From NCBI GenBank assembly GCA_027924585.1, contig BSBM01001026.1, forward strand, positions 796,501 through 860,500: DNA of 64,000 bases. Direction: 5' to 3'. The notes under the pieces were generated by a model, which ran no database searches, had not been told where the DNA came from, and saw only the letters and a list, made by a program, of their open reading frames with translations. Origin of the DNA: Larix kaempferi. Lineage: Eukaryota; Streptophyta; Pinopsida; Pinales; Pinaceae. Made by a program: the position numbers and the translations under genes. Below are positions 22,691-33,292 of this stretch, in pieces; position 1 is the stretch's first letter, and every line of letters starts with the position of its first letter.

Positions 22691-23027
22691 TAATATATAT
22701 TATGATATATTACCTCGACCATTAATATATATATTAAGAAAAATGCATCTACCTCATAGCCTTGGAGCAAACCTATCCTTTGAATTCCAGATAGTAAGCA
22801 ATAATTTTGGCACACACCAGTTCCACTATCGGCTTCACATTTTTTAATATAAGTGCATTTCATGCTTTTCAAAACTCTATTATCACTGCTTCTTTCATGT
22901 ATTTTAATCAATTTTCAATATGCCGTAAATTTCTGGAAAGTGAAAAAGTTAAAAGTTAAACTTATTTTATCATAATATACATTTAGAAAAAAAATGAAGT
23001 ACTCTTCAATTTGGAAAAGACAACCCA
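22691..23027. other. No gene seen; short spacer
   Basis: Spacer between the minisatellite and the TR-GAG element. It ends in accca (23023-23027), the left target site of that element. Confidence 0.5.
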
Positions 23028-23378
23028 TGTTAGGATATCTCATGAGACACTTATGTACTTTGCATGCATTGCATGCAGCCGCATGCTTCCCAGTCACCAG
23101 TATGATGCCTCCAGCACCTAGTCCCTAGTCTTCAAACACTCAGGAGCTACTTTCCACTCAAATTTAGCCCTCCTAGCCAGTCATGCACCCACTTCTCACC
23201 TTCCACTATAGAAGGGTGCCTTTCTCACCTACCAGTCCAGTTTACTTCAGTTAGCCACCAGCCTTTCCTTGATTTGAGGTTAGACTGACTCCTCACTATT
23301 GTTATCACTTCGATTAACCTCCCATGAGACATGACTACCTATTCTGAGTGCATTTAACTCCTCATTCACCCTCCACTG
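23028..23378 (+). repeat. 5' LTR of TR-GAG element, left part
   Basis: Starts TGTTAGGATATCTCATGAGA. It aligns with 29365 onward (shared: cccagtcaccagtatgatgc, agctactttccactc, cagtttacttcagttagcca). It stops at ccctccactg, where the nested LTR begins. Confidence 0.9.
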
Positions 23379-23574
23379 TGTAATGCCCACCTCAGCACTT
23401 ATGATTCATTTGATTATTTTAGACTTATGATTGCCTAGAGTATTTGAGACTTCTGATTGATCAGACTGTTTTGAGACCTACAACTAATTTGACTATTGAG
23501 GGCACTAGTTTGAAGTGATCCGGATTTATAAAACCTTGGACCATGAATGATTGCTTTAAATTTTATATGTGAAA

Positions 23575-23940
23575 TGAAAATGGTTAGATAAATGATGATT
23601 GATGAATATACTCGACTGACTGAGAAAATGAAAAACGATGAAAATGCTTTAGAATGGAAAATGATGAATGTTGAAATTACTTGAAATGAAAATGATGATT
23701 TGTTTTATACTCGACTGAATGGGATAAAAGAACGAATGATGAACATGCTCGACTGACAAAAGCATAATGTTAAAATGATGAATGTTGAAATTACTTGAAA
23801 TGAAAATGATGATTTGTTTTATACTTGACTGACTGAGATAAAATAATGAATTATGAGCATGCTCAACTGACCGAAGCATAATGTTAAAATGATGAATGTT
23901 TAGTAGACTCGACTGACTGAGATACTGAAAAGAATGATAA
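23575..23940. repeat. Tandem repeats near the start of the nested LTR
   Basis: A unit of about 110 bp, with phrases aaaatgatgaatgttgaaat, tacttgaaatgaaaatgatg and actcgactgactgagata, recurs about three times with decay (near 23660, 23775 and 23885). Confidence 0.75.
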
Positions 23941-24672
23941 AAATGTTTTATAGTGCAGCGCTACTAATGTGCGCTTGAGTGTGTGCAGTGGCAGGTAAGA
24001 CGATTTACCGACTAGCCCACAATGGAATTATAGGGGTCGTAAGAATGAAAAGAACACTTATGGGTACGATGACTGGCTGTCGACCCTGAATTAGCAATCC
24101 ACGCACGGGTGAAGCCGTTTCAGCTCACTTGGGGAAGTGTATGCCGTACGGGAAAGGCCATAATGATTTGGTTGCGTACGATGAGTTGAGGAGCGCGCAA
24201 TAAGGAGAGCCTTATCCCTTAACATCCATTAGTCTCCAAGAAGTGTAATTGAGAGATCGCGGTAACGATTCCCGGTCGCTACGCAGTACTCCCCATAAGA
24301 AGGAAGAAATGAAACTGTTGGAAGGACCCACCGAAGAGGCACCTGGACAAGAAAAAAATAATGTTATTTAAATAAAGAAATTGAAAACTCATCAAAGATA
24401 AATTCAAGTGACTTTAAATTAAAAGACAAATTAAAATAAAATAATATTTCTTATTTTATTTTTAAGAGAAAAGAAGAATATTAGAAATGGAGAAAGAAAT
24501 AAAACAAAGACAATTCGTTTAATTTAAATTATTTTATTTGTCTACTTTATGAAAAGAAGGAAAACTAAAACTAAACTAGAAGTATGCTAAGGAAGTTCTA
24601 TTAGAAATGAATACTAATAGAAATTAAACTTTAGATGAAAGCATTTTATTAAGGAATAATATAATTAAATGA

Positions 24673-24674
<2 letters not shown>

Positions 24675-24723
<49 letters not shown>
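24675..24723. repeat. TA microsatellite
   Basis: About 48 bp of pure (TA)n inside the nested LTR. Confidence 0.95.
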
Positions 24724-24726
<3 letters not shown>

Positions 24727-25046
24727 TTTATAATCTTTTAAAACCTTTTGAATCAAAATAGATCAGATGTTATTAATTAAAAGATACTTTCTTTTTTACA
24801 AATATTATTTCTAAATATTTAAAATAAAGAAATGAAAAATAACTAGTTTACAAAGAAAATATATTAAGTAAACTAAATGAGAAGCAAAAGAGAAGTAGGA
24901 CTATCCCACACCTAACTCCCATTGATTTAGGGAATTAGGTGCACACTAAAAATATTTGAGACACATGTATTTGAGAATATTTGAAATTAAATCATTAAAT
25001 TAAATTAAATATGTGCATGGACAGACACATGGCACACAGACTTTTG

Positions 25047-25055
25047 CTATATAAT
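25047..25055 (+). promoter_or_regulatory. TATA box of the nested LTR
   Basis: The sequence ctatataat is followed by a purine-rich gagggaggagaaggagag. Position in the LTR and context fit the U3/R boundary; transcription would start near 25080. Activity is inferred only. Confidence 0.5.
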
Positions 25056-26649
25056 GAGGGAGGAGAAGGAGAGAAAGACATTTATTGATCCCTAATGCTG
25101 GATGGCCATGATAATCTTGGATTATGTTATGATTCTTGGGAGTTGGGATCAGCTGGAACGAGGATTGGGAGATCCTTTCGGGAAGCTCGCTAGTGTGTTC
25201 TTACAACCCCACTTGGAGGTTCGGGAGGAAGAAGACTACTCCCGATACGGTAGGGAGGTCAACCGAGGGGTTGTCGGTATCTTCGTCAAGTGGATCGACT
25301 GGAGCACGGATTCAGCTGCAACTACAATGGACATTCGACCTCGAATTCGACGATCTAAATCAGGTTCATTGTTTTTCAATTAATTTCTTTCAGTGTTTGA
25401 GATTGAGATTGTTGTTCTTATATATATGAACCGATCTAGCTTTGTAAAATATAAACTCTGTTTTTTTCTAATTATATTTATTTTCAAATCCCTAAGATAC
25501 ATGTGAAAAACTCGATCCGAATGTTGGTTGAAATTTCTATGTATCCAATTCTCTAACAAATCCAAAACTCTGTATAATCTTGGTTCTAATCAAAGTTCAT
25601 TGGGCGTTTCTATAAACTCTGTTTTAGAATAGGATTGAAATCCTTTACTGTACTCTATGAGAGCGATCGAAAGTCAGTGTGTTTCAAATTTTGGGATTAT
25701 GTTTTGTGACTCTGCTTTTATTGTTTACCCTGTCGTGATCCATTTTAGCGCTCCAATTCAGCCCTGTCAGAATTGTTTTAAAACTTCGAAATTATTTTTT
25801 AAACTTTGCTAAAAATTCACTGTCTGTTGTTTCTAGATCTTTTTTTTTATTCGATTGGGTACTTAAATTTAACCCTGCCCAGACATCCAGGTAAAGAGAA
25901 AACCGCTCTGCGTTATCCTCCCGTGACCCTTTATTCTATTATTAAAAACTCTGAATTTGGAAATTGAGGATTCAATTCCAACAGCCAAAATGTCTTGATC
26001 CATTAAGATGATACCCTGTGCATCCCCATTCAAGATCACGAGTAGTTACCATTTAAAGGATCCCAAATCTGAATACAAAATCCTTATGCCAAAAGTGTCC
26101 TAAACCTTGAAGATGATACTCTCTGCGCTCGTCCAAGTTTAATGAAGATGTTTTGTTAGATACCATCTCGAAATTCTTGGCGTCTTGTGTTTAAAAACTG
26201 AGATCGATTTCATATTTAATCAAGTTTGATTTGGTGGTAGATCTAAACCTCTGTGTCTCCATATTTGTACCAAGATGCCGATTGGGATCATTGTTTTTGT
26301 TTAAGATTTGTTGTTTTGCAATCCAATCTGGAGTTTCCAGATTTCGTCTTCTGAGATTAACCAAATTTGGTTTATTTGAACTCTGTTATTAATCTTACTT
26401 TTAGCATCCCAGAACTCATAAAAGATTTGTGAATTGCTTTTAAAAAAAAATTACACCGAGGATTAATATGGACTTCAGAAGTCCCTGTGCGCCCTTTGAA
26501 AACTTATTTATGTTCTCAGACCTATTGTCTTGATGGCACTCAATTTAAATTCTCTGTGGAAAGGCGCCTCCAGAAAAATTTACTATGAGGATATGTCTTG
26601 TATATATGTTAGTGCCGTGTCATCTCCAGAATTATTATTATAATGGCGT

Positions 26650-27110
26650 GTTCGTAGTATTCTGCAGAAAATTTAGTGCATATAATAATGCATTGTAATG
26701 AAGATGTTAATGGTTGGATTATGTGGAGGCATTGCATTATAACACGTATAATAGTGCTTGTTTTATTTGAAGCTAGGATTGTATAACAATGTATCCTTTC
26801 ATGCATGATAATGGGTTAACATGTGAAAATTTAGTGCATATAATAATGCATTATAATAACTATATTAATGGTTGGAAAGTGTAAAAGTTAGATCATGTAG
26901 CATTACCTTATAATAGGAAGTTTGTTGTTGTATTATGTGAAGGTTGAATTGCATGACAAACGCATCAGTTCATTCATGCATTTTAGTGTTTTATAATATA
27001 TATATATATATTAGTGTTTGGAACATGCATTTTAGTGTTTTATAATATATATATATATTAGTGTTTGGAACATGTGGGAGTTGGTCCATATAGTGTTGCA
27101 TTATAATACG
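26650..27110. repeat. Degenerate repeats in the 3' part of the nested LTR
   Basis: The phrase aaatttagtgcatataataa with tgcatt recurs near 26669 and 26826. A unit of about 55 bp (gcattttagtgttttataat, then atatatattagtgtttggaa) is duplicated in tandem at 26978-27070. Confidence 0.7.
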
Positions 27111-27484
27111 TATACTAGAGTTTGTATATTATTTGAAAAAAGGACTTGACTTGTAATTATATTTATGAAATAGACTATACAAATATACTTTGTATAGGTT
27201 AGTTGAATGCATGGATGCATGTTTAAGTGTTAGTTAAATGAATGAATGTATAAATGAATAAAAGAAATGTTAGAAATGAGTTGAATTCATAAGGTGCATC
27301 TTATATAGATAGGGTAAAAGTAACTATCATAATTATTACTTAGGAATGCTCTTCATTATCGAAGTAATTGTAACACGTTTCAAATACATCGTCTTCTAGT
27401 TAAACTTATGACATACAGTCGCTCTGAATATTGTCAGTTAAAAAAAAAAAATTATTTTCTCAACTTGACGATCCCTACACACTA

Positions 27485-27815
27485 AGCCTCCATCCCTAGA
27501 TTAGTGCCACTTACCATCAATTACACTTATTACACTCAGTTAGACTCAGTTTGACAGTGACTTGTGCATTGATGATAACCACTGATTAATGATGAGGACA
27601 CCTACTTGAAGCCAAGCTATGCCATGCAGTATATTCGAATGACCTTTTTGGCTAATTCGAATTGTTCACTCATTGTGACAGTATTGTATTGTAATTCTAC
27701 TATTCTGGATTATAGAGCACTGATGCATCTCTCTTGCACAGTTTTTACTCCAATTTGTTTTACATCATTGTGATTGATTTACTTGTCTAATAGATTTGTT
27801 GTGACTAATTTTACA
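27485..27815 (+). repeat. 5' LTR of TR-GAG element, right part
   Basis: From agcctccatccctagattag to GACTAATTTTACA, matching 29713-30052 of the 3' LTR nearly base for base. It ends next to the PBS. Confidence 0.9.
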
Positions 27816-27836
27816 TGGTATCAGACCCATTGCAAG
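27816..27836 (+). other. Primer binding site (initiator-Met type)
   Basis: TGGTATCAGACCCATTGCAA directly follows the LTR. TGGTATCAGA matches the 3' end complement of initiator tRNA-Met used by most plant Ty1/copia elements; the usual next bases are GC, here CC. Confidence 0.85.
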
Positions 27837-28155
27837 GACAAGATCTCTCTCCTACAGGTGTTCTACATGAAGATTTGAGTGAATTTGCTCAAAATTACAG
27901 AAGTTTTGGCATGCAAAATCTCATGTGCATTCGCTCATGTGCATGCAAGGCTGAAAAACAATCTCCAATCCACTCCAGAAGCTTGAGTTTTCCACAGAAT
28001 TCCTGGATATGATACATTGGATCTTCAAGCTTACTTGATCTCCAATCCCAGGTGTGATGCAACTCTAAAAGGGTGGATTGTTCGACCTTATGGCTATTGT
28101 TTATGTGTGATTTGCAGGTTTCTTACTTCCTCCATTTGCATTCGCTAATGCAGAG

Positions 28156-29171
28156 ATGGAGACTTCTTCTTCACAAAATATTCTTACTCCATTCAACTAT
28201 GATGAATGGAAACCAAAGATGATTGCATTCTTGAAGAGACAATGTCTTTTTTATATGTGCATTGGTAATACAAGAGATTTTGATTCCGATGAAGAGGAGA
28301 ATGATTGGCTCAATGATTGTGACAGAGATTTTGGAGATATATGTCTTGCTATCTCTCCTTGTATGCACTACCTCAGTAATACTGCTGAAAATCCAAGTGA
28401 TAAATGGGTCCAACTTGACAGAGAATTTGGAAAGCAGGAAGAAGAGGATCATGCTAGCCTTTTGGAGAACAAGCCCAGTGAGATATCCTTATGTGCTCTC
28501 TCTGATTATGTCTTGGCCTCATCCATTGTTCAAGATGAAGAATAAACTGTAGATTCAACACTCATTCTCTCAATGTCTTCCATTTTGAATTCTGAGCAAG
28601 ATAAACCAGCTCATACTCTAGATTCCGAAGAGGTTCTTGAATCGTCTCTTTCACATGAGTTTGTCGACATGCAGAATAATGATCTACTTGATGTTTTGGT
28701 GGTGAGGCTTCCGTCCTCCTTGATTGCATGCCTCCTATAAACTTTTGTTCTATCATTTGCACAGTTTCTCAGAGTTTTACCGAAGATGAAGAGCACTACC
28801 ATTCGCTTGAGTTCAATTCTCATGCAATTTTTGCTGATTTTGGTTTTGATCTCAACCTTGTTGGTTCAAAGGAGATTTCAAGAAACCATTCATCTATTCT
28901 TGTAGTTGATTTAACTTCTACTAATAAGAAGTTCAAGTTTCAAGATTTATTTGATCTTATTGGAGCTTATCCTACCTCACTTGGTTCGACTTGCAAGTTC
29001 CAGGATCATCCTCATATTTTCAGATTTGTTCTCACCATTTTCGGTATGAAGAGCAAGTTCATAAACTCTCCACATTTGCTTGCATCCATTGATGGAGAAT
29101 TCAAGCACATGCTTTTGGATCATGATCCATTTACTCCCAAGAGTAAGATACCTCCATACATATCTACTTGA
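28156..29171 (+). pseudogene. Gag-like protein of the TR-GAG element
   Basis: The frame opens with METSSSQNILTPFNYDEWKP at 28156. The N-terminal half shows a copia-gag (UBN2/DUF4219-like) pattern: YDEWKPKMIAFLKRQ, then DWLNDCDRDFGDICLAISP, then KWVQLDREFGKQ. A TAA at 28543-28545 interrupts it. The same frame stays open to about 28740, and the frame at 28728-29171 then continues to KSKIPPYIST. So one gene of about 338 codons was broken by one stop and one frameshift. The C-terminal third (FADFGFDLNLVGSKEIS, FKFQDLFDLIGAYP) has no zinc knuckle and no protease, and I do not recognise it. Gag would form the particle that packages element RNA. Confidence 0.75.
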
Positions 29172-29354
29172 TTTTGGAGCAGTTAAATCTTTTGGTGTGT
29201 TACAGTCCATTTTGAGGGGGGGGGTTTCCCATGAGGTTTTCTCCATTTCCTCAGTTCATGGATTGTTCTTTATTTCGATTATTATTGTATTGGGGTGACC
29301 TTTGGTCTCGGTAACCAAGGCCCTACATTTTATTTTTTACATCATAGTATAGCT

Positions 29355-29364
29355 TGACAGGGGG
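29355..29364 (+). other. Polypurine tract of TR-GAG element
   Basis: gacaggggg precedes the TGTTACG start of the 3' LTR; it primes plus-strand synthesis. Another G-rich tract (tgaggggggggg near 29213) lies 150 bp upstream and could be a second, central-type tract. Confidence 0.7.
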
Positions 29365-30052
29365 TGTTACGATATCTCATCAAACACTTATGTACTTTTC
29401 ATGCATGCACCCGCATGTTGCCCAGTCACCAGTATGATGCCTCCAACACCTAGTCCCCAGTCTTCCAGCACTCGGGAGCTACTTTCCACTCCGATTTAGG
29501 CCTCCTAGCCAGTCATGCGCCCACTTCTCACCTTCCACTGCAAAAGGGCGCCTTTCTCACCTACCAGTCCAGTTTACTTCAGTTAGCCACCATTCTTCCC
29601 TTGATTTGAGGCTAGACTGACTCCTCATTGTTGTTATGACTCCTATTGACCTCCGATGAGACATGACTACCTATTATGAGTGCAGTTAACTCCTCATGCG
29701 CCCTCCACTGAGCCTCCATCCCTAGATTAGTGCCACTTACCATCAGTTACACTTATTACACTTAATTAGACTCAGTTTGACACTAGCTTGACAGTGACTT
29801 GTGCATTGATGACCACCACTGATTGATGATGAGGAATCCTAGTTGGAGCCAAGCTATTCCATGCAGTATATTCAAATGACCTCCTTGGCTAATTCGAATT
29901 GCTCACTCATTGTGACAGTATTGTATTGTAATTCTACTATTCTGGATTATAGAGCACTGATGCATATCTCTTGCACAGTTTTTACTCCAATTTGTTTTAC
30001 ATCATTGTGATTGATTTACTTGTCCAATAGATCTACTGTGACTAATTTTACA
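29365..30052 (+). repeat. 3' LTR of TR-GAG element
   Basis: 688 bp, TGTTACGATATCTC ... GACTAATTTTACA. It matches both pieces of the 5' LTR with scattered substitutions (roughly nine bases in ten alike by eye). Confidence 0.92.
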
Positions 30053-30395
30053 GCCCATTCATATTATCCAAAAGTAAAAAATATGCTTTTAATCTCCTAA
30101 ATTAATAAATCCAAGAATGATAAAATTTTGGAAGAATATACTCACATTATAAAAGATAAAAAGTGTTTAAACTATTACAATGTAAGTAGTTCATCCCTTA
30201 AGTAATTAAGGAAATATTTTGAATAAATTTATTTTTTAGATTAAAATTAAAATATAGTGTAATATTTATATTATATTTATATTTATATTTAAAATTAAAT
30301 TAACATTTAATTTAAATTTAAATTTAAATTAAAATTAAAAAATATATTAATATTTACATATAAGTATATAAGTTATTTACTATGTATAATAAGAA
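30053..30395. other. AT-rich spacer
   Basis: Mostly attaaa/ttaaat words (30230-30380); no coding signal. Confidence 0.6.
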
Positions 30396-30486
30396 ATTCA
30401 TGTGGTATAGTGGTAAGGGTGTTGGGATAATGGGCATGAGGTCCAAGGTTCAATCCTCCCACAACACCTATTTAAAAAAAAAAAAA
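30396..30486 (+). mobile_element. tRNA-derived SINE-like unit
   Basis: A box-A-like TGGTATAGTGGTAAGGG at 30402-30418 and a box-B-like GGTTCAATCC near 30448-30457 have tRNA spacing. A poly-A run of 13 at 30474-30486 ends the unit. The body gtgttggga...tcccacaacac is also self-complementary. A proper tRNA cloverleaf with an acceptor stem does not form, so a SINE or tRNA-related retroposon is the better reading. No clear target duplication was found. Confidence 0.55.
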
Positions 30487-30718
30487 TCGTAAATATATTG
30501 AATTTCATTATCATGTAAAGTGAGTTTTATACTTGCTTAGATTTCAGTGTATGGAGTTTTTTTATTGCATAATTTTCAGTGTAGCTGTTATACCATGGAC
30601 GCATTGATTTCAGTGTAGATTACCTAGATGCATAAATTTTAGTGTGGATTTCATCGATACATAAATTTCTGTGTATATGTTAATGTTTGACATTTTTGAT
30701 ATAGAGTCTAAACTAGAA

Positions 30719-31339
30719 ATGGAAGATTTGCATGCAGAAGATGCTATGAGACAAACTGGCGAAGAACCAAAAATACAGAACGTCGAATGTCATAAAACAT
30801 ATCAAGGAAGAAAATCTTATGATTTGACAACAAAAGAATGAGAAGAAGACTTGAAATGAAAAGAAGAAGAACAAAAAGAATTTCGAAAAAGAAAGTGGGA
30901 TGAAATGACAACAGAAGAACGAGAAGAACGAAGAAAACGAAACGCAGATTGACAAAAAGAATATTGAAAAAGAAAGTTAGACGAATTGACAGCAGAAGAA
31001 CGAGAGGAACAAAGAAAACGAAATGTTGACCGACAAAGAGTGTATTGAGAGAGAAAGTTGAAGCAATTGGAAGAACAAAGCAATCAAGTTGCAGAACAAC
31101 AAATAAATTAAAATGTACGAAATGATGAAATGACGACAGAAGAAGGAGAAGAACGAAAAAAACAAAACGCAGATCAACAAAAAGAAAATTGAAAAAAAAA
31201 ATCATGCGAATTGACAGCAGAAGAACGAGAAGAACAAAGATTGACATTGGAGAAAGCTACTACCAGTATGGGAAAGCAAGAGAGGGAGGGTATGAAATTT
31301 ACAACAATATCTCGAGTTAAATATTTAGTAGGTCTATGA
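30719..31339 (+). pseudogene. Broken gene with 27-residue charged repeats
   Basis: One frame from the ATG at 30719 to the stop at 31337-31339 (206 codons) carries seven in-frame stops, six of them TGA. It encodes an array of 27-residue units: 30887-30967 (KRKWDEMTTEEREERRKRNA start), 30968-31048 (KRKLDELTAEEREEQRKRNV), 31049 on (decayed), and two more near 31124 and 31196. In matching repeat positions one copy has CGA (Arg) where others have TGA, so CpG decay explains many stops. The units are strongly charged and helical in character. They resemble in style, not provably by descent, the arginine-rich repeats (STPR-type) of some DNA-binding and Helitron proteins. Family unknown. Confidence 0.6.
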
Positions 31340-31613
31340 TTTCAACCTCCATTCTCATATGATTGATATGAGAAGATGTTAAAACTACCAGGTGTGAAGA
31401 TAAGCAATGATGAAGAAGATAGATTGAGAATGATCACGATGTGAACCATATTTTCATTTATTTAATCCTTACAAAATTATTGTCTCTATTTTCCTTAATA
31501 TTTATTACTTACATTATTATAATCCTCATAAATGTATCTATTTTTTCAACTTAACCTATTCCTTACAATGTTGATGAAACTCTAGTTTTGTGTCACTGCC
31601 CATGACTAAAACC

Positions 31614-31784
31614 AGCCTAGATCCAAATCCTAGGTTCTATCAAGCGCCGAGAGGGATCAAATATTCCGAGGTGCAAACCTCTTCTTAGGTATTGCACTCA
31701 AGGAGCTTTTCGAGAAGAGGTTTGCACCTAGGGAGATTTGATCCCTCTCAGCGCTTGATAGATATTGGGATTTGGATCTAGGCT
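31614..31784. other. Long near-perfect hairpin (fold-back)
   Basis: The arms 31614-31685 and 31713-31784 are reverse complements over 72 bp without gaps, with 8 mismatches by my count and a 27-nt loop. The ends read agcctagatccaaatcc ... ggatttggatctaggct. This may be a fold-back MITE or an inverted-duplication (microRNA or siRNA precursor-like) locus. No target duplication is evident. Confidence 0.85.
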
Positions 31785-33290
31785 AGTAAGATCCAATGCA
31801 ATGAGATATGTAGAAAGAGTTGACTATATGGAGTTAATTCATTTTAACAAACATTGAGTAAAGGGTTTCCTGGTAGATTGTTCTGATTGTGTGTATGAGC
31901 CCGCCTGACTAACATGATGAAGTATTGACTTAGGACCAACCTTCTTGAAATACCTTTTGTACTTGTCCTGTATTAGTTGAAACTTGAAGGGTGGTTGTTT
32001 TATGAGTCCTATACGATGTGTTTGTAAAATTAAGCAAGTGTGTTAATAAAAGTTCGCAATTAATAAAAAACAAAATTTTAATGACTAATTTTCCTCTATG
32101 TATCTATATAGTTAGGTTGTATGTATGAGGGATCATCCTTGGATACAAAAGGTATGGATCTGAAACCCTTTCTAAGATTTCTTGTTACAAAATTGTTTGT
32201 TGAGCTTGAGTACTCACTAATTCTGTACTTTTTTCAGGTCCCTGATTTTTATGGAGGTACTCTTGATTCCTGTTGATGCCTATCCCTATATTCGATCATT
32301 ATTTTTATTCCTATTTTGTTTTCCCAATTGAGCAGGTCAAAATCAAGTCAATAACCAAATAGTTCTATGATTCAAATTGAAGGTGTCAATAAACTAAAGG
32401 AAATGGACTGGTATACAAGGTACAGGCCAAGAAAAAGGAAACTATTTACATGTGCATTTGGGGCAATGTAACAAGGCCATATGGTAAAAATAGTGTTTTC
32501 AAAGAAAAATTTAGGACAAACATGCCATCGATGTCTATTGTATGTATATTAATATGGTATACTCTATTCTATCTTTGAATGTACTATCATTACATTCATT
32601 TAATGACATATGTCGCATATTTGGAAATGCTAGGGAGGGAGAGTGAGAGTATTTATGTATCGCAACCGCATATGAGGTATGCATTCTTCATTTAGTCTAA
32701 ATGAATTCCACCAATCGAGTATGCATATTAGGATATGCATTTTATATTATGGAAATCGGGCGTTTTATCTGTGTTGTCTCACTACACATGGCTTATGCAT
32801 TAGGGATTGCTAATGCGTTGGATTCTAATGTTATTATGTTGTGTTATGTGGTTGCAGGTTTCTATTCCTACTTGCCCTACAAATCCTTGGTTTCAATTTT
32901 GTAGTTTTCTTTAGATATGAAAGACCTATTGTTGTAGAAGACATTGATTTATGAGATTTTGAAAAAAAATTCAACATTTTTCTCCACGGGAATATGTGAC
33001 TTACCTTTTTCTTATAGATACATTATGCCTTATTTGTATGCATTTTTCCTCCTTTTTTAGCTATTATTGCATTGATGAAAACCTATTTTTTGGAGCTAGA
33101 TATGCTAGAACTTGTCTCCAGGTAAAAAAACATGTTTCTCACATGGTGTCTACCTATCATAAAACAATTTCCAGTATATTCAATATCGTTCCTTCCCTTC
33201 ACACTATAGTTCTCTGTGGTCTAAAGATCATTTTTGTTGTGTTCCTCCACAAATATAAGGTTAGAAGATATACTTGCGCCAAGACTTATC
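31785..33290. other. No gene recognised
   Basis: Short open frames only. A stretch at 32238 reading VPDFYGGTL resembles the start of gypsy gag domains but is not followed by gag sequence. Splice-like tttttcag|gt and gagcag|gt signals occur near 32236 and 32336 without supportable exons. Confidence 0.4.
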
Positions 33291-33292
33291 TA

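Larger units (their letters stand above)
23379..27479 (+). mobile_element. Nested solo LTR, 4.1 kb, Ty3/gypsy-like
   Basis: The insert begins TGTAATGCCCACC and ends GATCCCTACA, and is flanked by cactg (23374-23378) and cacta (27480-27484). It sits inside the other element's LTR exactly where the 3' copy reads ctccactgagcctcc. It has no PBS, PPT or coding region, so it is a solo LTR. A stretch at 23985-24050 (gtggcaggtaagacgattta, ccgactagcccacaatgg) parallels the minus strand of the LTRs at 38408-40282 and 53594-55466, so they are distant relatives. A TATA box ctatataat lies at 25047-25055, and 2 kb of R-U5-like sequence follow. Confidence 0.82.
23028..30052 (+). mobile_element. TR-GAG-type LTR retrotransposon (gag only), split by a nested solo LTR
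   Basis: Both LTRs, a PBS, a single gag-like reading frame and a PPT are present, with no protease, integrase or RT. The 5' LTR is in two pieces (23028-23378 and 27485-27815, 682 bp together) around a 4.1-kb insert; the 3' LTR is 29365-30052 (688 bp). Removing the insert gives an element of about 2.9 kb. Flanking bases accca (23023-23027) and gccca (30053-30057) match at 4 of 5, a decayed target duplication. This matches the known non-autonomous TR-GAG class, which relies on enzymes of other elements; the copia-like PBS is consistent with that. Confidence 0.88.

Noticed and set aside
20740-22911. Long minus-strand open frames (up to 295 codons) as protein genes
   Set aside because: They follow the minisatellite unit, overlap in several frames and encode only the repeat; composition explains the lack of stops. 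Kept as a low-interest finding, not a gene.
30400-30470. Functional tRNA gene
   Set aside because: Box A and box B are present, but no acceptor stem or anticodon arm forms, and a poly-A tail follows.
30713-31247. Minus-strand phenylalanine/leucine-rich frame of 167 codons as a membrane protein
   Set aside because: It is the complement of the GAA/AGA-rich charged repeat gene on the plus strand; the plus-strand reading has the repeat logic.
32236-32270. Start of a gypsy gag domain or a spliced exon (VPDFYGGTL)
   Set aside because: The following residues hit stops at once and no gag motif follows.
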